64,000 nucleotides of DNA from Amanita rubescens (taxonomy: Eukaryota; Basidiomycota; Agaricomycetes; Agaricales; Amanitaceae): NCBI GenBank assembly GCA_015039365.1, contig WION01000257.1:1-64000 (forward strand), written 5' to 3'. Below the pieces are notes generated by a model. The model was given only the letters and a program-made list of their open reading frames with translations, ran no database searches and was not told the origin of the DNA. Made by a program: the position numbers and the translations under genes. Positions within the stretch are counted from its first letter, which is position 1, and every line of letters starts with the position of its first letter. This document shows positions 22,811-32,994 of this stretch, piece after piece.

Positions 22811-23524
22811 ATGTCTACTCCCATTCAGCCCGCCAGCCAACCTACTCAGACTACTCTTGCCACACAACCTACGCTTTCCACGATCGCCGAACAGCTGAGG
22901 CAGATAAGCACACGGCTTGATTCGGTGGACAAACACTTCGACGCACTCGACAATCGCTTCGACGCACTCAACAAACGCTTCGATGCACTCGACAAACGCT
23001 TCAATGCACTCGACAATCGCTTCGACGCACTCTCCAACCAAATGTTCATTGGCCAAGCGGAGCTTGTACTTCACCTCCACAGGACGAGGCGTACTGTTGT
23101 TGATCTGTATGTCCTATTTTCATGTTGTTTCTAGTAAAAACTAACAGATGATGTCAGCGAACAGAACATGTATCGTCGACATCAAAATTCAAACATTACC
23201 AACCCGGTGGTTGGCCTATTTGTGCCACTTCGCGCTACAGGCGGAGAAGTTGATTTGGGCAACGGTCGCTGGGGGGCTGGTAGGCCTGGTGTGACCAGGC
23301 AAAGCATCGAGGATGCGACAGGTGAGTGAACTTGAAGCATTTGGAAGTATGAGTAGTGCTGATTTTTTTCTGTAGATGACGAAATTGATGACCTTCTTCA
23401 ACGCATAGGAGTCCGTGGAGTATGTCTCTCTCTAACCACAGGGCTTTTTTACGGTCAGTTCTTGGTGTTTGACAGAGTTGAGCCCTCAGGTTGGATTTGT
23501 ATTGTAGTACATCGACAGATTTAG
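22811..23524 (+). CDS. Heptad-repeat coiled-coil protein of unknown function
   Basis: The start at 22811 gives a Thr/Gln/Pro-rich leader (MSTPIQPASQPTQTTLATQP), then LRQISTRLDSVDKHF and four or five copies of a 7-residue unit, DNRFDAL / NKRFDAL / DKRFNAL, encoded by 21-nt tandem repeats (about 22925-23037). After HRTRRTVVD an intron (GTATGT...GTCAG) leads to EQNMYRRHQNSNITNPVVG, VPLRATGGEVDLGNGRWG and RPGVTRQSIEDAT. A GTGAGT...TGTAG intron follows, then DDEIDDLLQRIGVRG. The final join is uncertain: reading on gives a stop at 23524, splicing at GTATGT gives an earlier end. Probably a real expressed gene; role unknown. Confidence 0.5.
22925..23037 (+). repeat. 21-nt tandem repeats encoding heptads
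   Basis: Units of the form GACAATCGCTTCGACGCACTC, degenerate at a few positions, four to five in tandem. Each unit encodes one coiled-coil heptad. Both the 21-nt period and the protein phase are kept, so unit number could vary without breaking the frame. Confidence 0.8.
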
Positions 23525-24536
23525 ATTTTGAAAGACTCTATGTAAACTTTGGTACGGTTAACCATTTGGAAATTGCATGTTTCCGTCAAATCACGTCTTA
23601 ATACTTGCAATGCCAACCATTTCAGTAACTCTAGTCATAATTCAGACCTCCAATTCGTAAGACATAGAGTGCGCAACGCGTACCTCAGGCTCCATTGGAA
23701 AATCGCGCTAGTCGCGTACATGCACGGACAGGAATTGTTTTGCGGTAGCCCGGGTTGACAGGACTCAAAGCATGCCAGATCCCGGTAACGTTCTTGCGGG
23801 CGAGTGGCATTGCTCGAACGATAGCGGCAAGCGGGTACAAAGATTTACAGAGCGAAGTAAGTATCCTTGAACAGTTGATTTGTTCCAAAGTATCCGTTGT
23901 ATCCCAACACCTCGGCGTAGGAATGAGTCAGCCATAGCATCCAGTGGCGAACATGTCCCGGGGGCAAGAAACTGGGTTGACTAGGCGATATTAGATACTC
24001 CAAAATACGAAAGCCGAAATGACTGTGCCGTAGTGCACGTCCGGAGCGTATCGACCGAGATTCTCTCTCTAAGCGAACGCGGCGTCCACTAGTGCAATCG
24101 CTTGGCGGAGGGGTGTAGTGGGATTATTACCCGGGGCGCAGAAGTTCGACTCGGCGTGAGAATCGACCATCTTGCATAGAGAGGATTCACCAGGGCTGTA
24201 CAATGTCTTGCGACAAGGAGCTCCAAGCCACACCCAGAGTCTACAGATGGATAGCTTAGTACACGGATGACAAAAGTGCACCAGCCTTACCTTTTCCGCA
24301 ACAAGGCTGTGTACTTGCTGTAAAGTCGAAAATAGGTTGAATATTGAGAACACTCTACCGGCACTTAGATTCTTCAGTCAGGTGTCCTGTCTTCTGTCGT
24401 GCCGCAGTAATTCCAATTACAACTTCCTCGCAGCCAAATTTCGGTACCTGATATCAATAAGCATTTCCTTAGTAAGTTATACACAGCTAATATCATTCGC
24501 ATACCGTGACCAGAGTTGGATACTACTGCTCATATG
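23525..24536. other. Intergenic stretch without recognised gene
   Basis: About 1 kb with only short, dissimilar open frames on both strands. A few stretches are GC-richer (24080-24200), but none resembles a known family, RNA gene or repeat. Confidence 0.45.
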
Positions 24537-24538
24537 CC

Positions 24539-24546
24539 TTTATAAA
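24539..24546 (+). promoter_or_regulatory. TATA box of the small Ser-rich gene
   Basis: TTTATAAACC about 100 nt upstream of the start codon at 24644, followed by a pyrimidine-rich leader (CTCTTCCTCTCGC), a typical fungal core promoter layout. Confidence 0.45.
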
Positions 24547-24643
24547 CCCCATCCATCGAGTTCGAGAGATCAATCCTTTGAACGCCTTTCACAGTACTTG
24601 CTTATCCCTTAACACACTCTTCCTCTCGCAGAACCTAACAATC

Positions 24644-25132
24644 ATGCCGGTGAGTCCCTTATTCGCTGATCAAATGTCGACGAACTAACCCTGTTGTAGA
24701 ACAAACGATTCTCACTCCCCACACAATCCAAGATCGCCCTCAAGTTCCGCAAATCCAAAGTATGCATTTTTATCTTGCAACTTTTATTGTAGCTGAACAA
24801 TGGGCACCAAGGCCAATTCTATGATCGAGCCCAGCTCTGCGAGGTCTAGTGTCAGCGACGCCAACACTTTGGTGAGTCTGATTTAGGGAAATGATAGGTA
24901 ACCCGAATCCTGACTGAACTCGAACAGGTTAATACACCGATTGAAGCAGGAAGGGGGCATCGGGCATCCAAGATGATGAAAATCGTACGCTACGCTTCAC
25001 CAGCTCGTCAATGACGATACTGACGTTCGTATACAGAATGCAGAAGACTTGCTTGACGAGGAGGATCAGGCTTGGGGCGGACCCCAATGCCGCATCCCCT
25101 TTTCCTGCTTGTTCAGTCACCGCATGGATTAG
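24644..25132 (+). CDS. Small Ser-rich protein, member 1 of a two-gene family
   Basis: Five small exons. Met-Pro is followed at once by a GTGAGT intron; then NKRFSLPTQSKIALKFRKSK; a GTATGC intron; ANSMIEPSSARSSVSDANTL; a GTGAGT intron; VNTPIEAGRGHRASKMMKI; a GTACGC intron; and NAEDLLDEEDQAWGGPQ ... FSCLFSHRMD, stop at 25132. About 92 residues: a basic N-terminus, a Ser-rich centre and an acidic DLLDxEDQAWG motif near the end. No membrane segment. The same exon plan occurs in the gene at 45790-46302, which supports the model. Function unknown; the basic head and acidic amphipathic tail would suit a protein-binding adaptor, but this is a guess. Confidence 0.6.
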
Positions 25133-25405
25133 ACGAGTTGATAAACAATTTTCTTTCTGGTATGCCTAGTCATTGCAAAAGGCGGGGTTAGATGTTGGTT
25201 TTCCAGTAATTAGTATACCGAGGTTAATGGGCGCTTCTTTGTTATTCAGTTTGTTAAACCCTTGTCTCGTGGATTGTTCATAGTTTTCCATTAGTTTACG
25301 AAATACGTGTCACCCCTCAACTGTATACAAGCATGATCAACTTGATCACAACCGGAATTCAGTACCCGGGAGATGTGCTAAACAACAAAACTTACCGTGG
25401 TCCCA

Positions 25406-26670
25406 TCAGCCGAACCTCTGTTTTGCCAGCTGCTGGAACATATCCATCGTCGCCTGGCACAGGGTTAGTAACCATATTGAAGTATTAGAGTGAAAACGGT
25501 GCATGCCTTCTCCTTCTCCCTCATGGCGTTCGCACGCTCTCGCATTTGCATATCCTTTTCCTGAACCTTAGTCTCAAAGCGCCTCTTTGCTGCGTCCCGC
25601 TTCGCAATACTGTAGCATACCCGGTCAGCATGAAGCTCCAGGATAAAATAAAACAACATACGCGTCTCTGAAACCGTCACCACCACCTATCAAAGTGGAT
25701 TCGTCTGCCTCAAGCCCATCATCACCCTTTTCGCGGAACGTGCGGTCTTGTTCCCGCTTAACGCGTTTCTTTTCCAACATGCCCTCTTTCCCTACTTCCC
25801 TTGGGCCTACCATGTCTTCTATTCGCTCCTTCGCCTCAAGTTTATCTCTCTTGCGCTTGTGCTTCCTTTCTTCTTCTTTATACTCCGATTCTAGTTCACG
25901 TGCATGAACAAGGTCAGCAGAGGTGGGCAACGTCGGACCGCGTACGCGACCGGAGGAAGATCCGCCCAAATTCGTACTTGGCTCGTCGTGCGGCCGCAAA
26001 GAGGTATCATCGCCACTTCCACGTCTGTTGTATGTAGCAGAACTGACTTCTTCTCGCGCAGTACGGAGGGCTTCATGATCGGCGCGTGATGTTTTGTCAG
26101 CAAATGACCACTTGTACGCTGTATTGGATGCTGCTTGGACGGCGGAAGGCTCTAACCCTTTGTAATACTTCTCTATTGGAAGATTGGTCAGCAGATGGAC
26201 CGTGGCTACGAGCACAACTCACTAGATAGCTTTCCCCGGTTCCAGGCCTTTACATATAAACCTCAATCAGCATTCGAAGCCGAGGAAGACTATTATATGA
26301 TACCTTGACGAATTTGCGAAAATAACTGTTCTTGAATGATGAGCAACGTAAATCCACTCCGAAAAGGATGGGGCTTCTTACCTTCTTGCCCTATCCCCGG
26401 AAAGCTCGTCAAAATACTTCAACGGGCAAATAACACGGTTCGTAAGAATGCGGGAGATGATTCAGCCTCAGCCAAAGGTTGTATGCAGACCTTTCTCTTC
26501 TCTTCACGTAACCACAATCTGAACTCGTCGCTTTTCAAAAAATAGTCCGATTCGCTAAGAGACTTGGCGTTGTAAGGCAAATCATCCTGTCTTCTCGGAG
26601 AACGTGAACGTGGGCGGTCTTTTTCTCTCTCAGGCGACGCAGATCGAGAGCGGGAACGATGAGAGGGCAT
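25406..26670 (-). CDS. SR-rich nuclear protein similar to SCI1 (style cell-cycle inhibitor 1) family
   Basis: The start at 26670 gives an Arg/Ser head (MPSHRSRSRSASPEREKDR), then LSESDYFLKSDEFRLWLREE, YFDELSGDRAR, YFRKFVKVWNRGKLS-type sequence and KYYKGLEP. These follow the order of the conserved block of the plant SCI1 family and its fungal relatives. A long charged, helical C-terminal half follows: GPREVGKEGMLEKKRVKREQ, RTFREKGDDGLEADESTLIG, RDAAKRRFETKVQEKD and finally ATMDMFQQLAKQRFG, stop at 25406. About 300 residues, six or so exons. The last intron (25454-25506) appears to begin with GC. Likely nuclear and linked to pre-mRNA or cell-cycle functions by family; not shown here. Confidence 0.6.
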
Positions 26671-26750
26671 ATTAGTGTTGAGAGCTGAGATGGCGGACAA
26701 CAGTCGTCAACAATGTTCGGCCATCCGGGCCGCACTCCTTCTCAATAGAC
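26671..26750. promoter_or_regulatory. Short divergent promoter between SCI1-like gene and LTO1
   Basis: Only 80 nt separate the two start codons, which point away from each other. No TATA box is seen. Such a head-to-head pair probably shares one nucleosome-free region. Confidence 0.5.
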
Positions 26751-27436
26751 ATGACAGACGATTTCGATCTGGAATCACTCGTACATGTCGAGCAAAGGTT
26801 TATTTCCTTTAATCTTAACTAATTCTCGAAATCTGAACCACATATCACGCAGTTTCTACGACTCGGGCTATAAAGATGGCTTTGCTCACGGCCGTATCCA
26901 CGGCCTAATCGAAGGCCGCGCTCTCGGCCGCGAAAAAGGGTTCGAAATGTGGGAAGAGCTCGGATTCTACCAAGGCTTCGCCCTCATGTGGGAAGCAATC
27001 TACAAACAACAATCTCGATCCGAAGAGTGAGTAACTGACTGAGTATGACGTCCATCGTCATTTATCATCCTCCCAATGGTCGATCAGTCGCGCAACGAAT
27101 CACATCAAGCACCTCTTGAATCTCATCTCCCAATTCCCCCGCGTTAATCCATCCAGTTTGGACCATTCCGCCGCGGAAGCGGATCTGGATATTTCTAAAC
27201 TCTTCCGACAAATCCGATCACGGTATAAAGCTCTTTGCGCGACGCTTGGCGTGCGGCCTAGCTTGCGAGCGTCGGAAGCGGGAGACGTCACGAGCGATCC
27301 GGACGAAGAAGTTGGGACCGGAAACGCACCCAGAAAAAGGAATAATACGGTATGGGAAGTGAACCAGGCCGAGCTTGAAATCGATCATTCGGATGCAAGT
27401 CGAAAACAGCGTCCTCCGCAGCCTCTTAGCTTTTGA
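26751..27436 (+). CDS. LTO1: LTO1 homolog (ORAOV1 family), Fe-S delivery adaptor for ribosome biogenesis
   Basis: With Yae1, Lto1 recruits the ABC protein Rli1/ABCE1 to the cytosolic Fe-S targeting complex. Exon 1 (26751-26800) is MTDDFDLESLVHVEQS; a GTTTAT...CGCAG intron follows. Exon 2 has the hallmark of spaced Gly residues, FYDSGYKDGFAHGRIHGL then EGRALGREKGFEMWEELGFY, matching the deca-GX3 motif of the Yae1/Lto1 N-terminal domain. A GTGAGT...GATCAG intron leads to RATNHIKHLLNLISQFPR and a polar tail ending PPQPLSF. About 185 residues. The C-terminal Trp typical of yeast Lto1 is not seen. Confidence 0.82.
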
Positions 27437-27770
27437 AGATCATTCGAGGGTACATGTCGTAAAGGGGTTGACGCGCTGCAGCGGATGCTGCGTATCTGTC
27501 TTGGGTATGGAAAACGGTATTTCTCCTCGGACATTTGTCGAATGCCAAGTCTGAGTACGATACAGGTCTTGACAAATGACGCTATACCGCAAAATATCAT
27601 GCGGCAGTAACATGATCGCGACTAATGCATAACCACTACTCGGTACATATCATTATTGAAACATCGTGTAGTATAATGGATTCATATATGGGGTAACCTG
27701 TGGGTATTACCAAGTCCAAATGCAAGAAGTAGTCCAAAAAAACCATATGTCGTCGTGTCAGCATTACATT
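27437..27770. other. Convergent intergenic stretch
   Basis: 3' flanks of LTO1 and the exonuclease-like gene, which converge here. AT-rich in the second half; no gene or RNA recognised. Confidence 0.45.
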
Positions 27771-29721
27771 TTATCCTTGCCTTTTTCCAGGCAAGAATGA
27801 TCTCCCTGCAGTCGCAAGTCGATTACTCGACCACTTGTGCGCAATGGAACCCTTCCCCAGCTGCATCTTCCCAAACTCTGCTGAGAGGTCGTACGTGCTC
27901 GACGGTCTGGGCATGAATGATCCATCAGGAGCCGCACTCGGTCCATGATCATTCATTGTATTCATGACTAACCCGTTTCCTGTGTAAAGGGGTAAAGGCA
28001 TCATGGAATCGGGAGTTAGAGGCATTGGGGGAGTCCCAACAGGGGACGGAGAATAACCAGCACGGGGCATCTTGATACTCTTTGGAATGGGTATTTGCGT
28101 TCCTGAGGGCTCAAGCAGCATCTGAAATGCAAGTAGACACATCAAAGCATCATTGCCCGAGTTGTGGAGGACGCAATTTGGCAACTGCAGAGGACTGGGA
28201 CTGCCGTGTTTTTCATCTAGGTTATCCGAAGCATTGAACGAACGAAGCAAGGTTTCAAGAGGCAACCGTGAGTCAAGTGACCGTAGTTTTTGCGTTTTGG
28301 GGTCAACCATTTTCCCGCGAAGGCCAGAGCGGTACAACTCTCGCTCGTATGCTTCTGTATCGACTATTAGGACGTTATGCGGGACTTCTACAAGATATGC
28401 TTGGTCGGGACCTTCGGGTGAATGAATAGTTAATCAAAGACCTACTGATTTTCATATCTTCTAGCCGCCGAAGATCGCCTTGAATATTGTGCCCGATCAA
28501 CACAAGATCATTCGCGTGAGTCTCGGAATCGGGGGTAGCGAAACTACTAAAAGCCAACCCAACTTAGCGTTTTCCGTCACCATTCAGCATAACTAAGCCT
28601 ACCTGATTACAGCCTGTATGATCTGTGGTAACTTGTGCTTCGGTACGACTTGACTATCGCCAAACTACACCACATAGTTAATGACCCGCCAGTCGCGCGT
28701 AGCTCCACTTACAGCGTACTTGGACACAGTTAGCGTTTCTATTGGATGCAAATCGACTCCCTTACCTGCCATGGATAATTTGGACAATGCTTGTTGACAA
28801 CCTTGTCAATATAATCAACAACAATGAAATGTCCCTTCCTAATCTTAGCTTAGAAAATGGAAGCGCATACGCAAAATTTCCACACACCGGTAATTTATGT
28901 CCGGGACAGGTGGCCAAGGTCCGATACTGTTATAAAGACCGTCAGTGCCTGCTGATACAATATCCATAATAGACACTCACGCTCCGAGCTGTGCGCATCG
29001 GACAGCCGCATAACCAAACTCTAAACAGCTCCTCTGGTTCCTTTCGCTCCATTCAAAGTCAATTGCTAAAAAAGTTTTATCCCTCCCCTCCCAAAGCTTC
29101 TTGATTGCATCGGGCTCTCCTGCCCGTACGCGGGCCCTGAATGCAGTAAGCGCGATAGCAGGAAGAGTAGAGTGCATTTTTTTATACGACGCATAGTCCG
29201 ATATGGTGCGCACGTGGCGGTTTGTAGTCTCGAATGGTATGACTTTGAGAATGTTTGGGGCCTGGATAAGTCTTTCTCCGAATCTAAGTACGAGAGATTT
29301 AATAAGACGGGGGAGGTTGAGTGGGCATATGGTGGAGCTATTCCGTAAGAAGAACCTTTCACCTTGTTCTTATCATCTTGAGAAAGGCATCGAGGGACGT
29401 CAGACGCGTTACTATGTGCGGTCGTCCCGTGTATGCGTCGGTTACCGTTACCACCGGCCATGAAAATGAGAGGAATCCCTCGAAGGATGAGAATAGGTGA
29501 CCCCAGGAGCGGTCGTACCTGAGATAAGGCTTGTTAGAAAGGTCATTCGACAGCATAGAATAACAGACCACGGCACGCTATGCAATTGGAAATAGCCCAT
29601 ATATGCGGAATAGATCTATACGATATCGTTCTATCAGTGATGAGCGAGACAGCTGCACTTGACGTACTGAGTGTAAGTCATATTCCCAACCTTTTGGAAT
29701 GACGAGCGTGAAATCACCCAT
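27771..29721 (-). CDS. Gfd2/YDR514C-like protein with DEDDh exonuclease fold
   Basis: The proposed start at 29721 is MGDFTLVIPKGWEYDLHS followed by a GTACGT intron. Later parts include GFLSFSWPVVTVTDAYTG, LRFGERLIQAPNILKVIPFE, and the three catalytic motifs of DEDDh nucleases: FLAIDFEWSE (Asp, Glu), LIGHNIQGDLRRLED (Asp) and CVLHNSGNDALMCLL (His, Asp). The last exon ends with a Pro-rich, disordered tail (SIKMPRAGYSPSPVGTPP) and a stop at 27771. In yeast this family is poorly characterised (Gfd2 links to Dbp5/mRNA export). Exon joins between 29721 and 29400 are uncertain, and near 29370 the frame changes by one base without an obvious intron, so a sequence error or partial decay is possible. 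Confidence 0.65.
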
Positions 29722-30115
29722 GGCGAATCAGTACTAACTGCCCACGGGAGCACACCTTGAGAGCAAAAGCGAAGGGAGGAAATGCGAAGAACGGGGAGGG
29801 AAAGGAAGGACTGTTTAGGTACCTGGGCAAAGTCCGTTAAGGAAGAAGCTTACCTTTTGCGCATACTTTTCGCATTTAACTTATAACGAGAATAGTTGCA
29901 TCGTTGTTCGGTGTAACTTGCCTTATTCGGTTAATTACCTCGTTAACTACACATTCTTCTTGTCAACCCAATTACATTATTCATCCCACTGCTTGAATCA
30001 CATCCAGGGCTAATGCAAACGAGTCTGCCGTGAGGGTTCCAGTACGTAATCCTTGATGATGGATTGAATTGCCGATTGATGAACCTGACCTACTCGTGGC
30101 ATGAACGACATACAG
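29722..30115. other. Intergenic stretch at the inner edge of the right arm
   Basis: No gene recognised. AT-rich between 29880 and 29990. Similarity to the left arm begins only after about 30100. Confidence 0.4.
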
Positions 30116-30400
30116 AAACGAACAGAGTCTTCCGTCCAAGGAATTTCTGCTTTCTAATAACGCGACATTTCATTGGCGCATCGTTTCTGCGCCAGCACAG
30201 GAGACTCATTCTTTATACCTACGAGGCTGCATCTCCAAATTCTCGTAGTCTCGAGGGTTCCGTTGCTGTGAAGCGGGTCATTACTCGAGGGTATGCTCGC
30301 CTACTTCAGCTCTGCATCGATCTAATCTACTTCGAAACCGGTTTGAGGGATGCACAGACTTCGCCTTCGTTGAAGGCTAGTATTGACTGCATCTGGAAAG
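30116..30400 (+). pseudogene. Second decayed copy of the OB-fold gene, inverted, with internal deletion
   Basis: Reads NRVF, HFIGASF and TYEAASPNS where the intact gene has MNRVFIGAPS, TFHWR and DAYEAASIRI. It then jumps straight to SLEGSVAVKR, the end of the OB block, so about 500 nt are missing. The downstream part (CTCGCCTACTTCAGC, GCACAGACTTCGCCTTCG) matches the second intron and start of the last exon of the gene at 12347. It is the right-arm partner of 21090-21600. Confidence 0.75.
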
Positions 30401-30605
30401 AGGAGGGACATAGGAACAGGGCACCTTATTCCGGTCAGTAGACCCAGTCTCTCGTCCTTGCCTTGGCTAACGCGCCCAACCCTAGCGGTGCCGACACGCT
30501 GCCTTTGGCAGGGAGCCAGGGTCACCTCCCTCTCTGAGTACGAAAAAGAGGCTACTCGCAGTTACAACTCCGTTGCCGAAGTCGAGACTTTCCGAATTCC
30601 ACAGT
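30400..30605. repeat. Noncoding arm repeat, right copy
   Basis: Reverse-complement match to 20790-21090 (TTGGCTAACGCGCCCAACCC, GAAGTCGAGACTTTCCGAA). Shorter than the left copy because of internal deletions. No coding potential. Confidence 0.7.
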
Positions 30606-31105
30606 GCAAGTGTGTGTTCCAAACAATTGACCGTTAATGTCGACTGGGTACGCATCTTGCATGACAATATCAGCACCACTTGCATATTGCCTAGGTATGT
30701 CGTTTTGAATCGCTCATAGGGACACGCGAAGGTATTAACATACGTGAAATAGTAGTTCTCGCAGTTCAGGACGATCGATACTGGACGGTATCCGACACCT
30801 CCTTGACCATCTCCTCCATCCAACGAACATATGAGGTTCGATGCCATCATAGTAGCATTGAGAGGGTCAGACGTGCCATCAGGTTCGTCAGCAGTGTACC
30901 AAAGCAAAAGATTTGGCCTCGACTTGATGCGATTAACTTTCTCCGTAACTGCTGTTGAGTTCTTGTATGTACTGTGGCCAACTCTTAGTGCGATCACTGT
31001 TTGAAAAGAGGGTAACTTACTTCCATAATACAAAGAATGGATACGGGATAACTGAGGCCCAAGCCTGCACTAGAAGCGATGGCCCAGTATGATAATTTGG
31101 GAATT
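30598..31105 (-). pseudogene. Fragment of a TIM-barrel glycosidase-like gene
   Basis: Consecutive exons read VTEKVNRIKSRPNLLLWYTA, DEPDGTSDPLNATMMASNLI, SLDGGDGQGGVGYRPVSIVL, NCENYYFT, then after a GTATGT...CTAG intron QYASGADIVMQDAYPVDING, FGTHTCTVEFG. The strand order W-Y-T-A-D-E-P followed by V-L-N-C-E-N fits a TIM-barrel hydrolase found in basidiomycetes. It stops at about 30598, where the arm repeat begins, and no N- or C-terminal exons follow. Another exon of the same family lies at 22554. Substrate not predictable. Confidence 0.6.
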
Positions 31106-31107
31106 AC

Positions 31108-31165
31108 CAAGGTGCTAACGTCGCTGACACTGGATCTTACGGAATTGGATCCAGAGCCTATAAGA
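31108..31165 (-). pseudogene. Orphan exon of the small Ser-rich family
   Basis: The minus strand reads SGSNSVRSSVSDVSTL followed by a GTAATT donor, matching the central exon of the genes at 24644 and 45790 (SGSNSARSSVSDASTL in the latter). No other exons of that family are adjacent. It lies between the glycosidase fragment and F4. Confidence 0.65.
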
Positions 31166-31264
31166 GAACATCAGTGATGAAGAATAACGGCGGTTCGTCG
31201 AAGGGTGTATATACTGAGGGTGCAACCATGATACCGCTATCTCGGCAAACGCCGCCCGCTAGTA

Positions 31265-32842
31265 ATGTTCACCTCGCAATTGCAGCCTATACCCAGTGAC
31301 GGCGACGGACAACTCGACGTCTCATCAATAGGACGAGCGAACGGACTTCACTCTGAAGAAGAGCAGCTATATATTCGGAATGTCCTGCTGGCTGCAGAAG
31401 TCCTGTTACAGTCGGGGACCGTAGATGGTGATCTGCGGCGAAGGGAGGAGACCGTGGACGTTATCGGTCGGTGCAAAATTGCTTTAGCACCTCACAAAAG
31501 ACTGCCACCTGATGTCTTGCGGTCCATATTTCATTTCTGTGGCGAGGCACGCGTACAGTTTCCCCTAAAGCACCTACCTCTCCTCTGCCGCATCACACAT
31601 GTCTGCTCTGCATGGAGGCAGCTTGCATTGGAAACGCCAGCATTGTGGAACGGCATTTCTATAGCTCTATCATCATACAGTGGTCAGAAGCAGCATGACA
31701 AGACATTGTCTTCCGCCAGACAATGGTTCGACCGTGCACAGGATATGCGCGGCAGGTCATTGTTCATTCGTTACGATATTGTGGGGAATGAGAACGTCAG
31801 GCCGCAGTTGCATTATGCATGGGAGAAGCTACTCGAATTCATGGCTCAGTATCGGTTAGAAGAATTGGAGTTGGCGTATCCCATCAACCATGTAGCATTG
31901 AAGCTCCCAGACCATGTCTGGCCATCAATCAAACACTTACATTTGAAAACCATGGACAATCGGCGTTCCACTGGGCAACAGCTCTTTTCTAACTTTGGGA
32001 AACTTTCCAACCTCAGACATTTAGAGATATCCGGCTCTTGCCATCTCGATGATATGGATCGAGTTGTACCATGGCATCAGCTACGGACGTTCGAGGTAGA
32101 TGGAAACTGGGAAATAACACCTTCATCGTGTCTCAATATGCTCCGTCAGTCCCGATTACTTGAACACTGCCGTGTAACGTTATCATCGTTCACATCTACT
32201 GTCAATTCCACGGAGGAAAACGTCGTCCTCGCCAACCTGGATTATTTCGAAGCGCGATTTGAGCATGGTTTAGCGGTACCGCTGTTCCTCCATCCACTTG
32301 TTATGCCCAATATTACCACATTTTCCCTTGGGGGATGTCGTTTGGATATCCCTGCACTGATCGGCATTATCCAGCGCTCAGGAGGAATGCGTCACATTCG
32401 CCACCTAAAGATTAGCGACTTTTCTCCCGCCGCTGTGCAAGATATCGGCGTTTTGCTGGAGCTGCTACCCTCATTGGAGTCTATTTCTATCGCATCCGGA
32501 CGTCTTAGTGACAATTCCATAAAACGATTGTCGAGCGGCAAGCTTGGGCCTCGGTTACGGAGCATTTCCGTGGGTACCGTGCATGATACAGATCAGATAC
32601 TGTCAATGGCGGAATTGCGCTATCAGAACGCAACCCAATCTCCTGATAGTGAGCAAATCGAGGATATGCCTTGTCCATTCAAGTTCATATCGATTCGCTG
32701 CCACTATATGGATTTCGAGGAATCGTATCGCAACAGGATCAAATTATTATTGAAGAAATGCAACACTAGAATCGATGTAACTGAAGTTGACGAAGAAATA
32801 CTATCAATAGACCCATCCTTCTATTTGTCTTGGTTGAAATAG
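31265..32842 (+). CDS. F-box/LRR-type protein F4
   Basis: Single exon, 525 residues, start MFTSQLQPIPSDGDGQLDV as in F1. Motif SIGRANGLHSEEEQLYIRN (residues 21-39), F-box RLPPDVLRSIFHF (about 79-91), ITHVCSAWRQLALETPALW and leucine-rich repeats to LSSGKLGPRLRS. The end differs from its paralogs (VTEVDEEILSID... SWLK) and has no acidic tail. It is the intact right-arm partner of pseudogene F3. Probable SCF substrate receptor. Confidence 0.85.
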   Translation: MFTSQLQPIPSDGDGQLDVSSIGRANGLHSEEEQLYIRNVLLAAEVLLQSGTVDGDLRRREETVDVIGRCKIALAPHKRLPPDVLRSIFHFCGEARVQFPLKHLPLLCRITHVCSAWRQLALETPALWNGISIALSSYSGQKQHDKTLSSARQWFDRAQDMRGRSLFIRYDIVGNENVRPQLHYAWEKLLEFMAQYRLEELELAYPINHVALKLPDHVWPSIKHLHLKTMDNRRSTGQQLFSNFGKLSNLRHLEISGSCHLDDMDRVVPWHQLRTFEVDGNWEITPSSCLNMLRQSRLLEHCRVTLSSFTSTVNSTEENVVLANLDYFEARFEHGLAVPLFLHPLVMPNITTFSLGGCRLDIPALIGIIQRSGGMRHIRHLKISDFSPAAVQDIGVLLELLPSLESISIASGRLSDNSIKRLSSGKLGPRLRSISVGTVHDTDQILSMAELRYQNATQSPDSEQIEDMPCPFKFISIRCHYMDFEESYRNRIKLLLKKCNTRIDVTEVDEEILSIDPSFYLSWLK

Positions 32843-32994
32843 TGCAGGTGAAATCCATCGTCAGATCGGTGGTCAACAGTCAAACTTTCATATACGGCCG
32901 TCACTCTTTCCTGTCTACCCAGCGCCTGCCCATATAAATTGTTGCTTTGTGCCCACCTCATTCGTGCAGAGGCCCGATTACCTCAAGACTATGC

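Noticed and set aside
22925..23037. CRISPR-like repeat array
   Set aside because: The repeats are direct, without spacers, in frame with a coiled-coil protein of a eukaryote.
25406..26670. Assignment of the SR-rich gene to the DUF3752/GPALPP1 family
   Set aside because: The C-terminal helix looked similar at first, but the GPALPP motifs and the family core are missing; the N-terminal block fits SCI1-like proteins better.
29066..29461. Minus-strand frame starting with an Asn/Gly-rich sequence
   Set aside because: Overlaps the Gfd2-like gene in another frame; the DEDDh motifs are in the competing frame.
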